A stretch of DNA of 15,021 bases from an uncultured Haemophilus sp. (GTDB lineage: Bacteria; Pseudomonadota; Gammaproteobacteria; Enterobacterales; Pasteurellaceae): NCBI GenBank assembly GCA_902481695.1, contig CABSXY010000023.1, forward strand, positions 1 to 15,021, read 5' to 3'. Made by a program: the position numbers and the translations under genes. Below are positions 1 through 7,604 of the stretch, one piece after another. Positions within the stretch are counted from its first letter, which is position 1; each line of letters starts with the position of its first letter. The notes under the pieces were generated by a model, which saw nothing but the letters and a program-made list of their open reading frames with translations, had not been told where the DNA came from and ran no database searches.

Positions 1-136
1 CGGCGCACTGTTTGGTAACCAAATCGCTCGCCATATTGGTCTTGAATATATTGGCTTTACGGGCGCAGCATTAGCGATGATTGCACTCGGCATCTTTGTC
101 TTCTTCAACTTTCGCTATCGTTCTCAAAACGTCTAA
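1..136 (+). CDS. Major-facilitator transporter, C-terminal end only (SotB-like sugar efflux family)
   Basis: The window opens inside this gene. The frame starting at base 2 gives 44 codons and then TAA at 134-136. The visible peptide contains GALFGNQIARHIGLEYIG followed by a hydrophobic helix (about 18 residues) and a short basic tail, FRYRSQNV. This looks like the last transmembrane helix and cytoplasmic tail of a 12-helix MFS drug/sugar efflux protein. The GALFGNQ and IGFTGA pieces resemble the end of SotB (sugar efflux), from memory. The assignment to MFS is fairly secure; the SotB subfamily is a guess because only the tail is present. It ends just before a hairpin shared with the convergent dppF. 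Confidence 0.55.
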   Translation, partial: GALFGNQIARHIGLEYIGFTGAALAMIALGIFVFFNFRYRSQNV

Positions 137-137
137 A

Positions 138-171
138 AAAATGACCGCACTTACTCAAGTGCGGTCATTTT
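138..171. terminator. Bidirectional terminator made of an inverted USS pair
   Basis: A perfect 15-bp inverted repeat (138-152 and 157-171) with a four-base loop ACTC. Each arm holds one exact USS core (144-152 minus orientation, 157-165 plus orientation) flanked by A/T runs, so the RNA from either strand forms a GC-containing stem ending in a U-rich tract. It lies between the stops of two convergent genes (MFS end at 136, dppF end at 177), which fits a shared intrinsic terminator. Confidence 0.85.
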
Positions 172-176
172 CTTTT

Positions 177-1160
177 CTAATCGAGATGGAAACAAGCGAT
201 TAGCTTACCATCAGGATATTTTTCCAATTTCGGTTGCTCATTTCGACATTTATCAGTCGCTTTCCAACAACGCGGATTAAATGCACAACCTTTTGGTGGA
301 TTAATCGGGCTTGGTAATTCTCCCTTTAATTTAATCCGCTGACGACGTAATTCAGGCGATAATCTCGGTGTCGCCGAAAGCAACGCTTGTGTATAAGGGT
401 GCTGAGGATTATTAAAGATCTGTGTTTTTGTGCCCATTTCAACACAGCGACCTAAATACATCACCATCACCTCATCAGCAATATGCTCAACTACCGAAAG
501 ATCATGGGAAATAAATACGTAAGATAAACCAAGCTCAGCTTGCAAATCCATCATCAAATTCAGCACTTGCGCACGAACGGATACGTCTAACGCAGAAACG
601 GGTTCATCCGCTACAACCACATCAGGATTAAGCATTAAACCACGAGCAATCGCGATACGCTGACGTTGCCCACCTGAAAACATATGTGGATAGCGATTAT
701 AAAACTCTGCACGCAACCCCACTTTTGCCATCATGGACAATACTTTTTCTTTACGCTCTTTTGCCGATAGATTGGTATTAATGACTAAGGGCTCTTCCAA
801 AATCGTGCCGATTTTCTTACGCGGATTCAGTGAGGCATAAGGATTTTGAAACACGATTTGGATTTTCTGACGGCGCAATGCTTTCGTTTCATGATCATTG
901 ACTAAGAAATTTTGCCCGTTGTAATACAATTCACCTTCAGTCGGTTCTTCTATCATGGTTAAAAGACGACCAAGTGTGGATTTACCACAACCAGATTCCC
1001 CCACTACGGCAAGGGTTTTACCACGTTCTAAAGAAAAAGACACCCCATCTAACGCTTTCACTTGCTGTGTTTTTGCAAACATCCCTTTTTTCACAGGATA
1101 ATATTTTTTCAGCCCGATAGCATTGAGCAATGGAGCATTCTCTTGTGCGACATTAGACAT
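177..1160 (-). CDS. dppF: Dipeptide-type ABC transporter, ATP-binding protein DppF
   Basis: One of the two ATPases that power the Dpp importer from the cytoplasmic face of the inner membrane. With the chosen start it is 327 residues. Visible motifs: Walker A GESGCGKS (54-61), Q-loop Q105, signature FSGGQRQR (161-168), Walker B VVVADEPV (181-188), H-loop H219, and the C-terminal Cys-containing extension typical of oligopeptide ATPases (GCAFNPRC and further Cys). The ATG at 1160 is preferred over one seven codons upstream (1181) because AAGGAG (1170-1175) sits 9 bases before it. It overlaps the end of dppD by 8 bases (ATGTCTAA), implying coupled translation. Last gene of the dppBCDF operon. In H. 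influenzae this importer has been linked to glutathione uptake with a separately encoded binding protein (GbpA, formerly HbpA). Confidence 0.93.
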   Translation of the reverse strand: MSNVAQENAPLLNAIGLKKYYPVKKGMFAKTQQVKALDGVSFSLERGKTLAVVGESGCGKSTLGRLLTMIEEPTEGELYYNGQNFLVNDHETKALRRQKIQIVFQNPYASLNPRKKIGTILEEPLVINTNLSAKERKEKVLSMMAKVGLRAEFYNRYPHMFSGGQRQRIAIARGLMLNPDVVVADEPVSALDVSVRAQVLNLMMDLQAELGLSYVFISHDLSVVEHIADEVMVMYLGRCVEMGTKTQIFNNPQHPYTQALLSATPRLSPELRRQRIKLKGELPSPINPPKGCAFNPRCWKATDKCRNEQPKLEKYPDGKLIACFHLD

Positions 1161-2136
1161 TGCTTGGTTCTCCTTGGGCATTTAATGGGGTATGACATTT
1201 AACTTGTCGATTTCCTACGTGACGTAATTCAGGTTCAACAGTTCGACAAAGATCGGTCGCATACGGACAACGTGGATTTAACAAGCAACCTTGTGGACGA
1301 TCGTATTTACCTGGCACCACACCGGGTAAAGATTGCAAACGAGATTTACCTTCGGCAAATTCAGGTAAAGAACGTAATAACGCTTGAGTGTAAGGATGTT
1401 TTGGCTCACGAAAAATATCTTCTGCACGACCTTCTTCCACCACTTGTCCTGCATACATCACAATAATGCGATGCGCGGCTTCTGCGACTAACGCAAGATC
1501 GTGCGTGATCAGAATTAACGACATGCACTCTTTTTGCTGTAACTCAAGCAACAAATCTACAATTTGTGCTTGAATAGTCACATCCAGTGCTGTAGTTGGT
1601 TCATCTGCAATGAGCAATCTCGGTTTACAAGCTATCGCCATAGCAATCATAATGCGTTGGCTCATCCCGCCAGAAAGCTGGTGTGGATAGACATCAATAC
1701 GCGATTCAGGATCAGGAATACCGACTAAGCGTAATAGCTCTAAGGTGCGCTCACGGCGCTCTTTTTTACTACCGCCTTGATGCGCTTTAATGGCTTCCAT
1801 AATTTGGAAACCCACCGTATAAGCAGGATTTAAGCTTGTCATCGGGTCTTGGAAGATCATGGCAATATCTGCACCAATCAATTCTTGCTTTTCTTTTGGT
1901 GCTAAACTTAAAAGATCTTTCCCTTCAAACGATAAGCCTTTCGCTGAAACACGACCAGGAAAATCAATTAAGCCCATCACGGCAAGGGAACTCACGGATT
2001 TCCCAGAACCAGACTCGCCAACAATGCCTAAGACTTCACCTTGATTAACTTGATAGCTAATGCGATCGACCGCTTTAAAAGGTGTTTTTTCATCACCAAA
2101 GTGAACAGAAAGTTCTTTTACATCTAATAATGCCAT
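1153..2136 (-). CDS. dppD: Dipeptide-type ABC transporter, ATP-binding protein DppD
   Basis: Partner ATPase of DppF, 327 residues. Motifs: Walker A GESGSGKS (40-47), Q-loop Q96, signature LSGGMSQR (154-161), Walker B LLIADEPT (174-181), H-loop H212. The C-terminal oligopeptide-transporter domain has the LPGVVPG motif and four cysteines (284, 290, 297, 314) in the pattern C-X5-C-X6-C-X16-C. In related Opp/Dpp ATPases such a Cys set has been reported to bind an iron-sulfur cluster; that this one does is inference. The ATG at 2136 follows an AGGGGG stretch. It starts 8 bases after the dppC stop and overlaps dppF by 8 bases, so it is inside the operon. Nothing is missing or broken. Confidence 0.93.
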   Translation of the reverse strand: MALLDVKELSVHFGDEKTPFKAVDRISYQVNQGEVLGIVGESGSGKSVSSLAVMGLIDFPGRVSAKGLSFEGKDLLSLAPKEKQELIGADIAMIFQDPMTSLNPAYTVGFQIMEAIKAHQGGSKKERRERTLELLRLVGIPDPESRIDVYPHQLSGGMSQRIMIAMAIACKPRLLIADEPTTALDVTIQAQIVDLLLELQQKECMSLILITHDLALVAEAAHRIIVMYAGQVVEEGRAEDIFREPKHPYTQALLRSLPEFAEGKSRLQSLPGVVPGKYDRPQGCLLNPRCPYATDLCRTVEPELRHVGNRQVKCHTPLNAQGEPSNV

Positions 2137-2144
2137 TCTGCCCC

Positions 2145-3041
2145 CTATTGTTTTAATTTTGGATCGAGCGCATCACGCAACCCGTCGCCCATTAAGTTGA
2201 ATGCTAAAACAAGCGATAAAATCACTAAACCTGGAATCGTAACCAACCAGTTGGCCGCCTGCATAAAACTACGCGATTCAGATAACATGGTCCCCAATTC
2301 CGGTGTTGGTGGTTTTGCACCAATACCTAAGAAACCTAAGGTCGCTAATTCTAAAATGGCATTAGAAATCCCCATCGTCATTTGTACGATGAGAGGCGCA
2401 AGGCAATTCGGTAAAATCACAATAAACATTAAACGTAATACGCTTGCTCCCGCTACGCGCGAAGAGGTGACATAATCTCGGTTTTTCTCATTTAATACCG
2501 CTGCACGTGTTAAGCGCACATAACTTGGAATCGAAACCACGGCAATCGCCAACGTCGCATTGGTTAAAGAGGGCTCTAAAATTGATACCACCACAATGGT
2601 TAAAAGCAAGTTTGGGATAGCCAACATAATGTCAATAAAACGAACAATTAATGTATCCAATGCGCCACCATAATAACCGGCAAGCAAACCTAGGCTCGTT
2701 CCTAAAATGCAAGATAGAATGACAATAATGAAACCGGCAAAAACAGAAATCCGCGTACCATAAATAATGCGAGAAAGAATATCTCGACCAATGTCATCTG
2801 TACCCAGTAAATAAGCTGAATTGCCGCCTTCATACCAAGCTGGTGGTAACAATAAGGCTGAACGATTTTGTTCGATAGGATCAAAAGGTGCAATCCAAGG
2901 GGCAAAAATACTGATTAATGCTACAGCAAGAATAAAAGTGAGCCCAATCACTGCCCCTTTATTTTGTTTGAAATAAAACCAAAACTCCTGCAACGGTGTG
3001 CGCGGTGCAATCGTTTCAATAGATAAAGTTTGTTCCGTCAT
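2145..3041 (-). CDS. dppC: Dipeptide-type ABC transporter, permease DppC
   Basis: Second inner-membrane permease of the importer, 298 residues, close to the 300 of E. coli DppC. It has a cytoplasmic N-terminal stretch, a first transmembrane helix at about residues 33-52, a periplasmic segment (FDPIEQNR ... LLGTDDIGRDILSR, characteristic of DppC/OppC), and five further helices. The ATPase-contacting EAA loop is seen around NRDYVTSSRVAGASVLRLM. AAGGAG lies before the ATG. The gap to the dppB stop is 12 bases and to the dppD start 8 bases, so it is co-transcribed. Confidence 0.93.
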   Translation of the reverse strand: MTEQTLSIETIAPRTPLQEFWFYFKQNKGAVIGLTFILAVALISIFAPWIAPFDPIEQNRSALLLPPAWYEGGNSAYLLGTDDIGRDILSRIIYGTRISVFAGFIIVILSCILGTSLGLLAGYYGGALDTLIVRFIDIMLAIPNLLLTIVVVSILEPSLTNATLAIAVVSIPSYVRLTRAAVLNEKNRDYVTSSRVAGASVLRLMFIVILPNCLAPLIVQMTMGISNAILELATLGFLGIGAKPPTPELGTMLSESRSFMQAANWLVTIPGLVILSLVLAFNLMGDGLRDALDPKLKQ

Positions 3042-3053
3042 TAATAAGGCTCC

Positions 3054-4058
3054 TTATTGATGGCGAATACGTGGGTTTACCACGCCATAAAGTAAATCGA
3101 TCGTCAAATTCACCACAATAATAATTGTAGCAATAATCAACACGGCGCCTTGTAAGACAGGATAATCACGATTGGAAATCGCATCAATAATCCATTTACC
3201 AATACCCGGCCATGAGAAAATCGTCTCAGTTAAAACTGCACCGGATAATAACTGCCCTACAATCAAGCCCACCACTGTCACAACAGGGATAAGCGCATTA
3301 CGTAGCGCATGGACAATCACAATTCGGGTATAACTTAAACCTTTCGCTTTTGCGGTACGAATATAATCTTCACCTAACACTTCCAACATCGAAGAACGTG
3401 TCATTCTGGTAATCACCGCAAGTGGAATGGTGCCTAACACAATAGACGGGAGAATCAATGACTTAATGGCATTCCAGAAAGCGCCCGGTACGCCTGAAAG
3501 CCAAGTATCAATTAACATAAAACCGGTTGGCGTATCGATCCAGAAGCTATCTTCTAAACGCCCCCCTTGTGGTAAATCCAACCAAGGTGAAACATATAAG
3601 ATCAAAATTAATCCCCACCAGAAAATTGGCATGGAATAACCCGTTAACGACATGGCGGTTACAGTATGAGAAATCCAGCTATCTTTTTTAACGGCCGCAA
3701 TCGTTCCTAACGTAATACCGGCAATTAATGACCAAAATAGTGCAAAGAAAGCCAATTCAAACGTGGCAGGGAAAAGTGTGAAAAACTCTCTCAGAACAGG
3801 TTGTTGAGTGCGGAATGATTCACCGAAATCGCCTTGTATTACATTACCAATATAATTGAAATATTGCTGATACAACGGTAAATCGAGACCAAGTTGCTTC
3901 ATCATTTGTTGATGAACTTCTGGCGTTAAACCTCGCTCTCCCATCATAATCTCCACGGGATCACCCGGAATAAAATGAATGAGAGCAAAAGTTACAAAAG
4001 TAATGGCGATAAAGGTAGGAATCACCATTAAAATACGTTTTAAAATAAATTTAAACAT
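3054..4058 (-). CDS. dppB: Dipeptide-type ABC transporter, permease DppB
   Basis: First permease of the importer and first gene of the operon, 334 residues (E. coli DppB 339). It shows the family N-terminus (MFKFILKRILMVIPTFIAI, then IHFIPGDPVE), the GDFGESFR segment, six predicted membrane helices, and the EAA loop near EDYIRTAKAKGLSYTRIVI that docks on DppD/DppF. The E. coli operon begins with dppA, the periplasmic binding protein; here dppB follows uvrD directly with a 109-base gap and no binding-protein gene is present. The ribosome binding site is weak (GGGAAG before the ATG). I found no convincing promoter in the gap, so transcription may come from uvrD or from a promoter I cannot recognise. 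Confidence 0.93.
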   Translation of the reverse strand: MFKFILKRILMVIPTFIAITFVTFALIHFIPGDPVEIMMGERGLTPEVHQQMMKQLGLDLPLYQQYFNYIGNVIQGDFGESFRTQQPVLREFFTLFPATFELAFFALFWSLIAGITLGTIAAVKKDSWISHTVTAMSLTGYSMPIFWWGLILILYVSPWLDLPQGGRLEDSFWIDTPTGFMLIDTWLSGVPGAFWNAIKSLILPSIVLGTIPLAVITRMTRSSMLEVLGEDYIRTAKAKGLSYTRIVIVHALRNALIPVVTVVGLIVGQLLSGAVLTETIFSWPGIGKWIIDAISNRDYPVLQGAVLIIATIIIVVNLTIDLLYGVVNPRIRHQ

Positions 4059-4076
4059 CTACTTCCCACATGATAA

Positions 4077-4110
4077 AAGTGCGGTCATTTCTTCGAATGC
4101 TTTCGCACTT
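4077..4110 (-). terminator. Possible weak terminator/attenuator between uvrD and dppB
   Basis: A 7-bp inverted repeat, AAGTGCG (4077-4083) and CGCACTT (4104-4110), with a short inner CATT/AATG pairing. On the minus strand the stem is followed by TTTT. One arm is an exact USS (4077-4085); the other matches only its first seven bases. It could end uvrD transcripts before dppB, but the long interior loop makes it weaker than the other USS hairpins here. Confidence 0.4.
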
Positions 4111-4167
4111 GGCACCTTGAGCACAAACATTAATATTCATGCCCGCTGCAATAAAATCCTCCCGATT

Positions 4168-6345
4168 CTACCGCACTTTTTCTAATTTTGCCAAATGCGC
4201 AATCAGCCACTTAATGCCTTGAGCTTGGAAAGCAATTTGTAAACGGGTGTTATTATCTGAGCCTTCAACGTTTATAACTGTGCCCAAACCAAACTTTTCA
4301 TGTTTCACTTTTTGCCCCATTTTCCATTCATTTTCTGGCAAACTCGTGCTTAAACTTCCTACTTTCGCTTGGTTTAATGCTCGAGTCACCGTTCCGCGCA
4401 AACGGATTTCTTGAATACACTCTGATGGCAATTCTGTGATAAATCGCGAAGGCAAATGACGTTCTTCTTTTGTATAAACACGACGACTTTCTGCATAACA
4501 AATCGTCAGTTTTTGCTTAGCTCGAGTAATGCCCACATAAGCAAGACGGCGTTCTTCTTCTAAACGACCGGGTTCTTCAAATGAACGTAAACTTGGGAAT
4601 ACGCCCTCTTCTACCCCCACCATAAACACGCGTGGGAATTCCAAACCTTTTGCTGAGTGTAAGGTCATCATTTCCACACAAGATTGATGTGGCGAAGCCT
4701 GCTCTTCTCCCGCTTCTAAAGAAGCATGAGTTAAAAAGGCGGTAAGATCGGTCATATCCTCTGCTTCATCGGGTTTGATAAATTCTCGGGTTGCCGTCAC
4801 CAATTCCTCTAAGTTTTCAATACGCACTTCACCTTTTTCGCCTTTTTCTTGTTTATACATGTCGTATAAGCCAGAATGTTTAATCACAAAATCAGTTTGT
4901 GCAAAAAGTGGCATTTCGGCTGTATCCACCTGTAAAGAATTAATCAACTCTTGGAAACGCAATAATGCGGTTGAAGCACGTCCCGTTAGCATATTTTCTT
5001 GTGTGGCTACTTGAACAGCTTGCCATAAAGTAATTTGACGCTCACGGGTTAAATTTCGTAACACATCTAAAGTACGATCACCAATGCCACGTGTAGGCGT
5101 ATTAATCACACGTTCAAATGCCGCATCATCTTGACGATTATTAATTAAGCGTAAATACGCCAACGCATCTTTAATTTCTTGGCGTTCGAAGAATCGCATC
5201 CCACCATAAATCCGGTATGGAATTTGGCAACGAATCAACGCTTCTTCAATAACACGAGATTGGCTATTACTACGATATAAAACGGCACAATCATCTAATT
5301 TTCCACCGCCATCTACCCAGTTTTGAATCTGAGAAGCCACAAATTTTGCCTCATCTAATTCATTAAATGCTGCATAAATACCTACTGGCTCCCCCATTTC
5401 ACCGTCGGTCCATAAATTCTTACCGAGGCGATCACTATTATTCGAAATAAGTTGGTTGGCACTTTTCAGAATATTGCCGGTAGAACGATAATTTTGTTCC
5501 AAACGAATAGTTTCAGCGTTGAAATCTTTTAGAAATTTTTGAATATTTTCGACTTGTGCACCACGCCATCCATAAATGGATTGGTCATCATCGCCCACTA
5601 TCATCACTTTGCCCGTATTGCCGGCAAGAATTTTGATCCAGGCATATTGAATTTTATTGGTATCTTGAAACTCATCCACCAAAATATGCTGGAAACGTTG
5701 TTGATAGCGCTGCAAAATTACCGGCTTTTTAGCAAATAATTCATACGCACGAATTAACAATTCAGCAAAATCCACTAAGCCCGCACGATCACAAGTATCT
5801 TGATAAATTTGATAAATCTTAATCCACTCTTTTTCCTGACGATCACCAAAATCATTAATATCTTGCGGTCTTAAACCTTCATCTTTTTTATTATTGATAT
5901 ACCAGCACGCTTGCTTTGGTGGAAACGCTTTATCATCATAATTGTGCAATTTCATCAAGCGTTTTACCAAACGAAGTTGATCTTCAGAATCCAAAATTTG
6001 GAAATCTTGTGGCAAGTTCACATCTAAATGGTGAGCGCGTAATAATCGATGAGCAATGCTATGGAATGTCCCAATCCACATGCCAAATAAATTTGGTTGA
6101 GCATGTTTGGATAAGGTATCTTGAATACGATGGCGCATTTCAGCAGCGGCTTTATTAGTGAAGGTTACCGCCATAATGCTGCCTTCAGAAATATTTTCTA
6201 CGGCAATCAACCAAGCAATACGGTGAGTCAATACGCGAGTTTTGCCACTTCCTGCACCGGCAAGCACAAGGTAATTGCCAAGCGGTGCTGCCACTGCTTC
6301 ACGTTGTTTATCATTCAAGCCATCAAGTAATTCTGAAATATCCAT
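4168..6345 (-). CDS. uvrD: DNA helicase II, UvrD
   Basis: 3'-to-5' superfamily 1A helicase that unwinds DNA in nucleotide excision repair and methyl-directed mismatch repair. The protein is 725 residues (E. coli 720). Motifs in order: Q motif around Q14, Walker A AGAGSGKT (29-36), motif Ia TFTNKAAAEM (61-70), DEAD-like motif II LVDEFQDT (222-229), motif III GDDDQSIYGWRGA (251-263), then QNYRST (motif IV), TLHSAKGLEF (motif V) and VGITRAK (motif VI). The C-terminal KVKHEKFGLGTVI ... GIKWL domain is the UvrD-type Tudor-like tail, which separates it from Rep. The ATG is preceded by a promoter and a LexA box. The last codons KVR and the TAG are written by a USS (4170-4178). Confidence 0.97.
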   Translation of the reverse strand: MDISELLDGLNDKQREAVAAPLGNYLVLAGAGSGKTRVLTHRIAWLIAVENISEGSIMAVTFTNKAAAEMRHRIQDTLSKHAQPNLFGMWIGTFHSIAHRLLRAHHLDVNLPQDFQILDSEDQLRLVKRLMKLHNYDDKAFPPKQACWYINNKKDEGLRPQDINDFGDRQEKEWIKIYQIYQDTCDRAGLVDFAELLIRAYELFAKKPVILQRYQQRFQHILVDEFQDTNKIQYAWIKILAGNTGKVMIVGDDDQSIYGWRGAQVENIQKFLKDFNAETIRLEQNYRSTGNILKSANQLISNNSDRLGKNLWTDGEMGEPVGIYAAFNELDEAKFVASQIQNWVDGGGKLDDCAVLYRSNSQSRVIEEALIRCQIPYRIYGGMRFFERQEIKDALAYLRLINNRQDDAAFERVINTPTRGIGDRTLDVLRNLTRERQITLWQAVQVATQENMLTGRASTALLRFQELINSLQVDTAEMPLFAQTDFVIKHSGLYDMYKQEKGEKGEVRIENLEELVTATREFIKPDEAEDMTDLTAFLTHASLEAGEEQASPHQSCVEMMTLHSAKGLEFPRVFMVGVEEGVFPSLRSFEEPGRLEEERRLAYVGITRAKQKLTICYAESRRVYTKEERHLPSRFITELPSECIQEIRLRGTVTRALNQAKVGSLSTSLPENEWKMGQKVKHEKFGLGTVINVEGSDNNTRLQIAFQAQGIKWLIAHLAKLEKVR
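4170..4178 (-). repeat. Uptake signal sequence core in the end of uvrD
   Basis: Exact ACCGCACTT on the plus strand (AAGTGCGGT on the minus strand). Read in the uvrD frame it covers part of K, then V and R, and its last T is the first base of the TAG stop. Confidence 0.9.
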
Positions 6346-6360
6346 TGCTCTTATTTTAAT

Positions 6361-6376
6361 CTGGTTAAATTTACAG
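6361..6376 (-). promoter_or_regulatory. LexA (SOS) box of uvrD
   Basis: On the minus strand it reads CTGTAAATTTAACCAG, that is CTG-N10-CAG with an A/T-rich centre, matching 12 of 16 positions of the E. coli consensus CTGTATATATATACAG. It starts two bases downstream of the uvrD -10 box, so bound LexA would cover the transcription start. uvrD of E. coli carries a LexA box (CTGTATATATACCCAG) near its start as well, which supports the call. Confidence 0.8.
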
Positions 6377-6378
6377 GG

Positions 6379-6407
6379 ATTATAGTGGGAATTATATTTT
6401 TAAACAA
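6379..6407 (-). promoter_or_regulatory. Sigma70 promoter of uvrD
   Basis: On the minus strand: -35 TTGTTT (6402-6407), a 17-base spacer and a perfect -10 TATAAT (6379-6384). The expected start near 6372 gives a leader of roughly 27 bases to the uvrD ATG. The LexA box overlaps the start. Confidence 0.8.
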
Positions 6408-6415
6408 TCCTAATG

Positions 6416-6444
6416 TTTACAAATTTCCTCCGCCCGCTTAATAT
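6416..6444 (+). promoter_or_regulatory. Likely promoter of the AfuA-like gene
   Basis: -35 TTTACA (6416-6421, five of six to consensus), a 17-base spacer, and -10 TAATAT (6439-6444, four of six). The expected start is near 6451, about 42 bases before the ATG at 6493. It is back to back with the uvrD promoter, the -35 boxes being only 8 bases apart. Confidence 0.55.
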
Positions 6445-6492
6445 GAGCGACCCAAACAAGAACGATAACCAAGATAAAAAAAGAGAACCTAT

Positions 6493-7539
6493 ATGCCAAT
6501 TAAAACAACATTAAAATTGACCGCACTTTCTGCCCTTGCGGCACTCGCCTTCACATCTCACGCACAGGCTGAAGGAAAACTCACTGTCTATTGCAGTGTA
6601 CAAAACGTTGTATGCGAAAAAGTCACGCAAGCCTTTAGTAAAAAATACAATGTAGATGCGCAATTTGTACGTAATAGTACAGGCGTAGTGTTAGGCAAAA
6701 TTAAAGCTGAAAAAGAAAACCCACAAGCTGATTTCTGGTTTGGTGGCACGATTGAACCTCATCTTCAAGCGGCTGAATTAGGCTTGCTTGAATCCTATCG
6801 TTCCCCATTACAAAAAGACATCATGCCACAGTTTAAATCTTTAATGGAACAACGTGGTAATTTCACTTCTGTGATTTACTTAATGGAACTAGGCATTGGG
6901 GTCAATACTAAAAAATTGAAAGAATTAAATATTCCTACCCCCAAATGCTATGCGGACTTAATAAAACCAGAATATAAAGGATACATTCAATACCCTGACC
7001 CTCGTGTTTCCGGCACCGGTTACTCGCTTATCAGTACGTTTTCCACATTATGGGGTGAAGAAAAAGCCTTTGACTATCTGAAAAAACTAGAACCAAATCT
7101 CATGCAACATACCAAAACAGGTCTTGCCAGCAACTATTTGGCTAACGGTACCGTAGCAATTGATTTAGGTTTTATGCTGGTTTATCCACGTGAGAAGAAA
7201 AACGGTGCACCAGTTGAAGGCATTTTACCATGCGAAGGGGTAGGCTATTCTTTAGGCGGGGCAAGCATCATTAAAGGAGCTAGAAACCTTGATAATGCCA
7301 AACTGTTTATGGATTTCGTGCTAAACAAAGAAGCCCAAGAAATTCCTTGGAAAGAATCAGACTCTTATCAACTTCCAACCAATATCCATGCAGAACCTGC
7401 ACCTGGTTTCCTACCGGCTAGCAAATTAAAACTAGTGGATATTGATTTTATGAAATTTGGTACGGATCAAGAAGGCAAACGCCTGACTCAACGTTGGGTT
7501 TCTGAAGTACTCTTAGAGGGTAAATCGCCAAAAGAATAA
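6493..7539 (+). CDS. Periplasmic substrate-binding protein of an AfuA/FbpA-type ABC transporter
   Basis: Secreted solute-binding protein, 348 residues. It has a classical Sec signal peptide: basic MPIKTTLK, a hydrophobic core, and a likely cut after AQA (26). The mature part starts EGKLTVYCS and carries the COG1840 hallmarks STGVVLGKIKAEKENPQADFW, FGGT, DPRVSGTGYS and a late GGASIIKGARN. Four cysteines (YCS, VCE, PKC, PCEG) suggest disulfides. Ferric-binding FbpA proteins use a Tyr-Tyr pair in the C-terminal lobe; no YY pair is present, so iron may not be the ligand. AfuA of Actinobacillus pleuropneumoniae binds sugar phosphates, which is an alternative. No permease or ATPase gene lies next to it: it has its own promoter and a terminator follows. 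The family is secure; the ligand is not. A USS encodes part of the signal peptide. Confidence 0.85.
   Translation: MPIKTTLKLTALSALAALAFTSHAQAEGKLTVYCSVQNVVCEKVTQAFSKKYNVDAQFVRNSTGVVLGKIKAEKENPQADFWFGGTIEPHLQAAELGLLESYRSPLQKDIMPQFKSLMEQRGNFTSVIYLMELGIGVNTKKLKELNIPTPKCYADLIKPEYKGYIQYPDPRVSGTGYSLISTFSTLWGEEKAFDYLKKLEPNLMQHTKTGLASNYLANGTVAIDLGFMLVYPREKKNGAPVEGILPCEGVGYSLGGASIIKGARNLDNAKLFMDFVLNKEAQEIPWKESDSYQLPTNIHAEPAPGFLPASKLKLVDIDFMKFGTDQEGKRLTQRWVSEVLLEGKSPKE
6520..6528 (-). repeat. Uptake signal sequence core inside the AfuA-like signal peptide
   Basis: Exact ACCGCACTT. In frame it spells Thr-Ala-Leu in the hydrophobic core of the signal peptide, a place that tolerates it. Confidence 0.9.
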
Positions 7540-7548
7540 ACGGAATAA

Positions 7549-7592
7549 AAAAAGTGCGGTCAAAAATAAGAATGTTTTTGGCTGCACTTTTT
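7549..7592. terminator. Bidirectional terminator from a USS and a degenerate USS
   Basis: Arms 7549-7566 and 7575-7592 pair over 18 positions with two G-U wobbles in plus-strand RNA, around an 8-base loop. The left arm has an exact USS (7552-7560); the right arm has a copy with two changes (GCTGCACTT). A-runs and T-runs flank the stem. It lies between the stops of the AfuA-like gene (7539) and the convergent fdhD (7605). Confidence 0.75.
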
Positions 7593-7604
7593 AATAGATA
7601 AAAC

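Noticed and set aside
6280..6288. CCAAGCGGT, close to the Actinobacillus-type uptake sequence ACAAGCGGT
   Set aside because: One mismatch, a single copy, inside uvrD coding sequence; the window clearly uses the Hin-type repeat.
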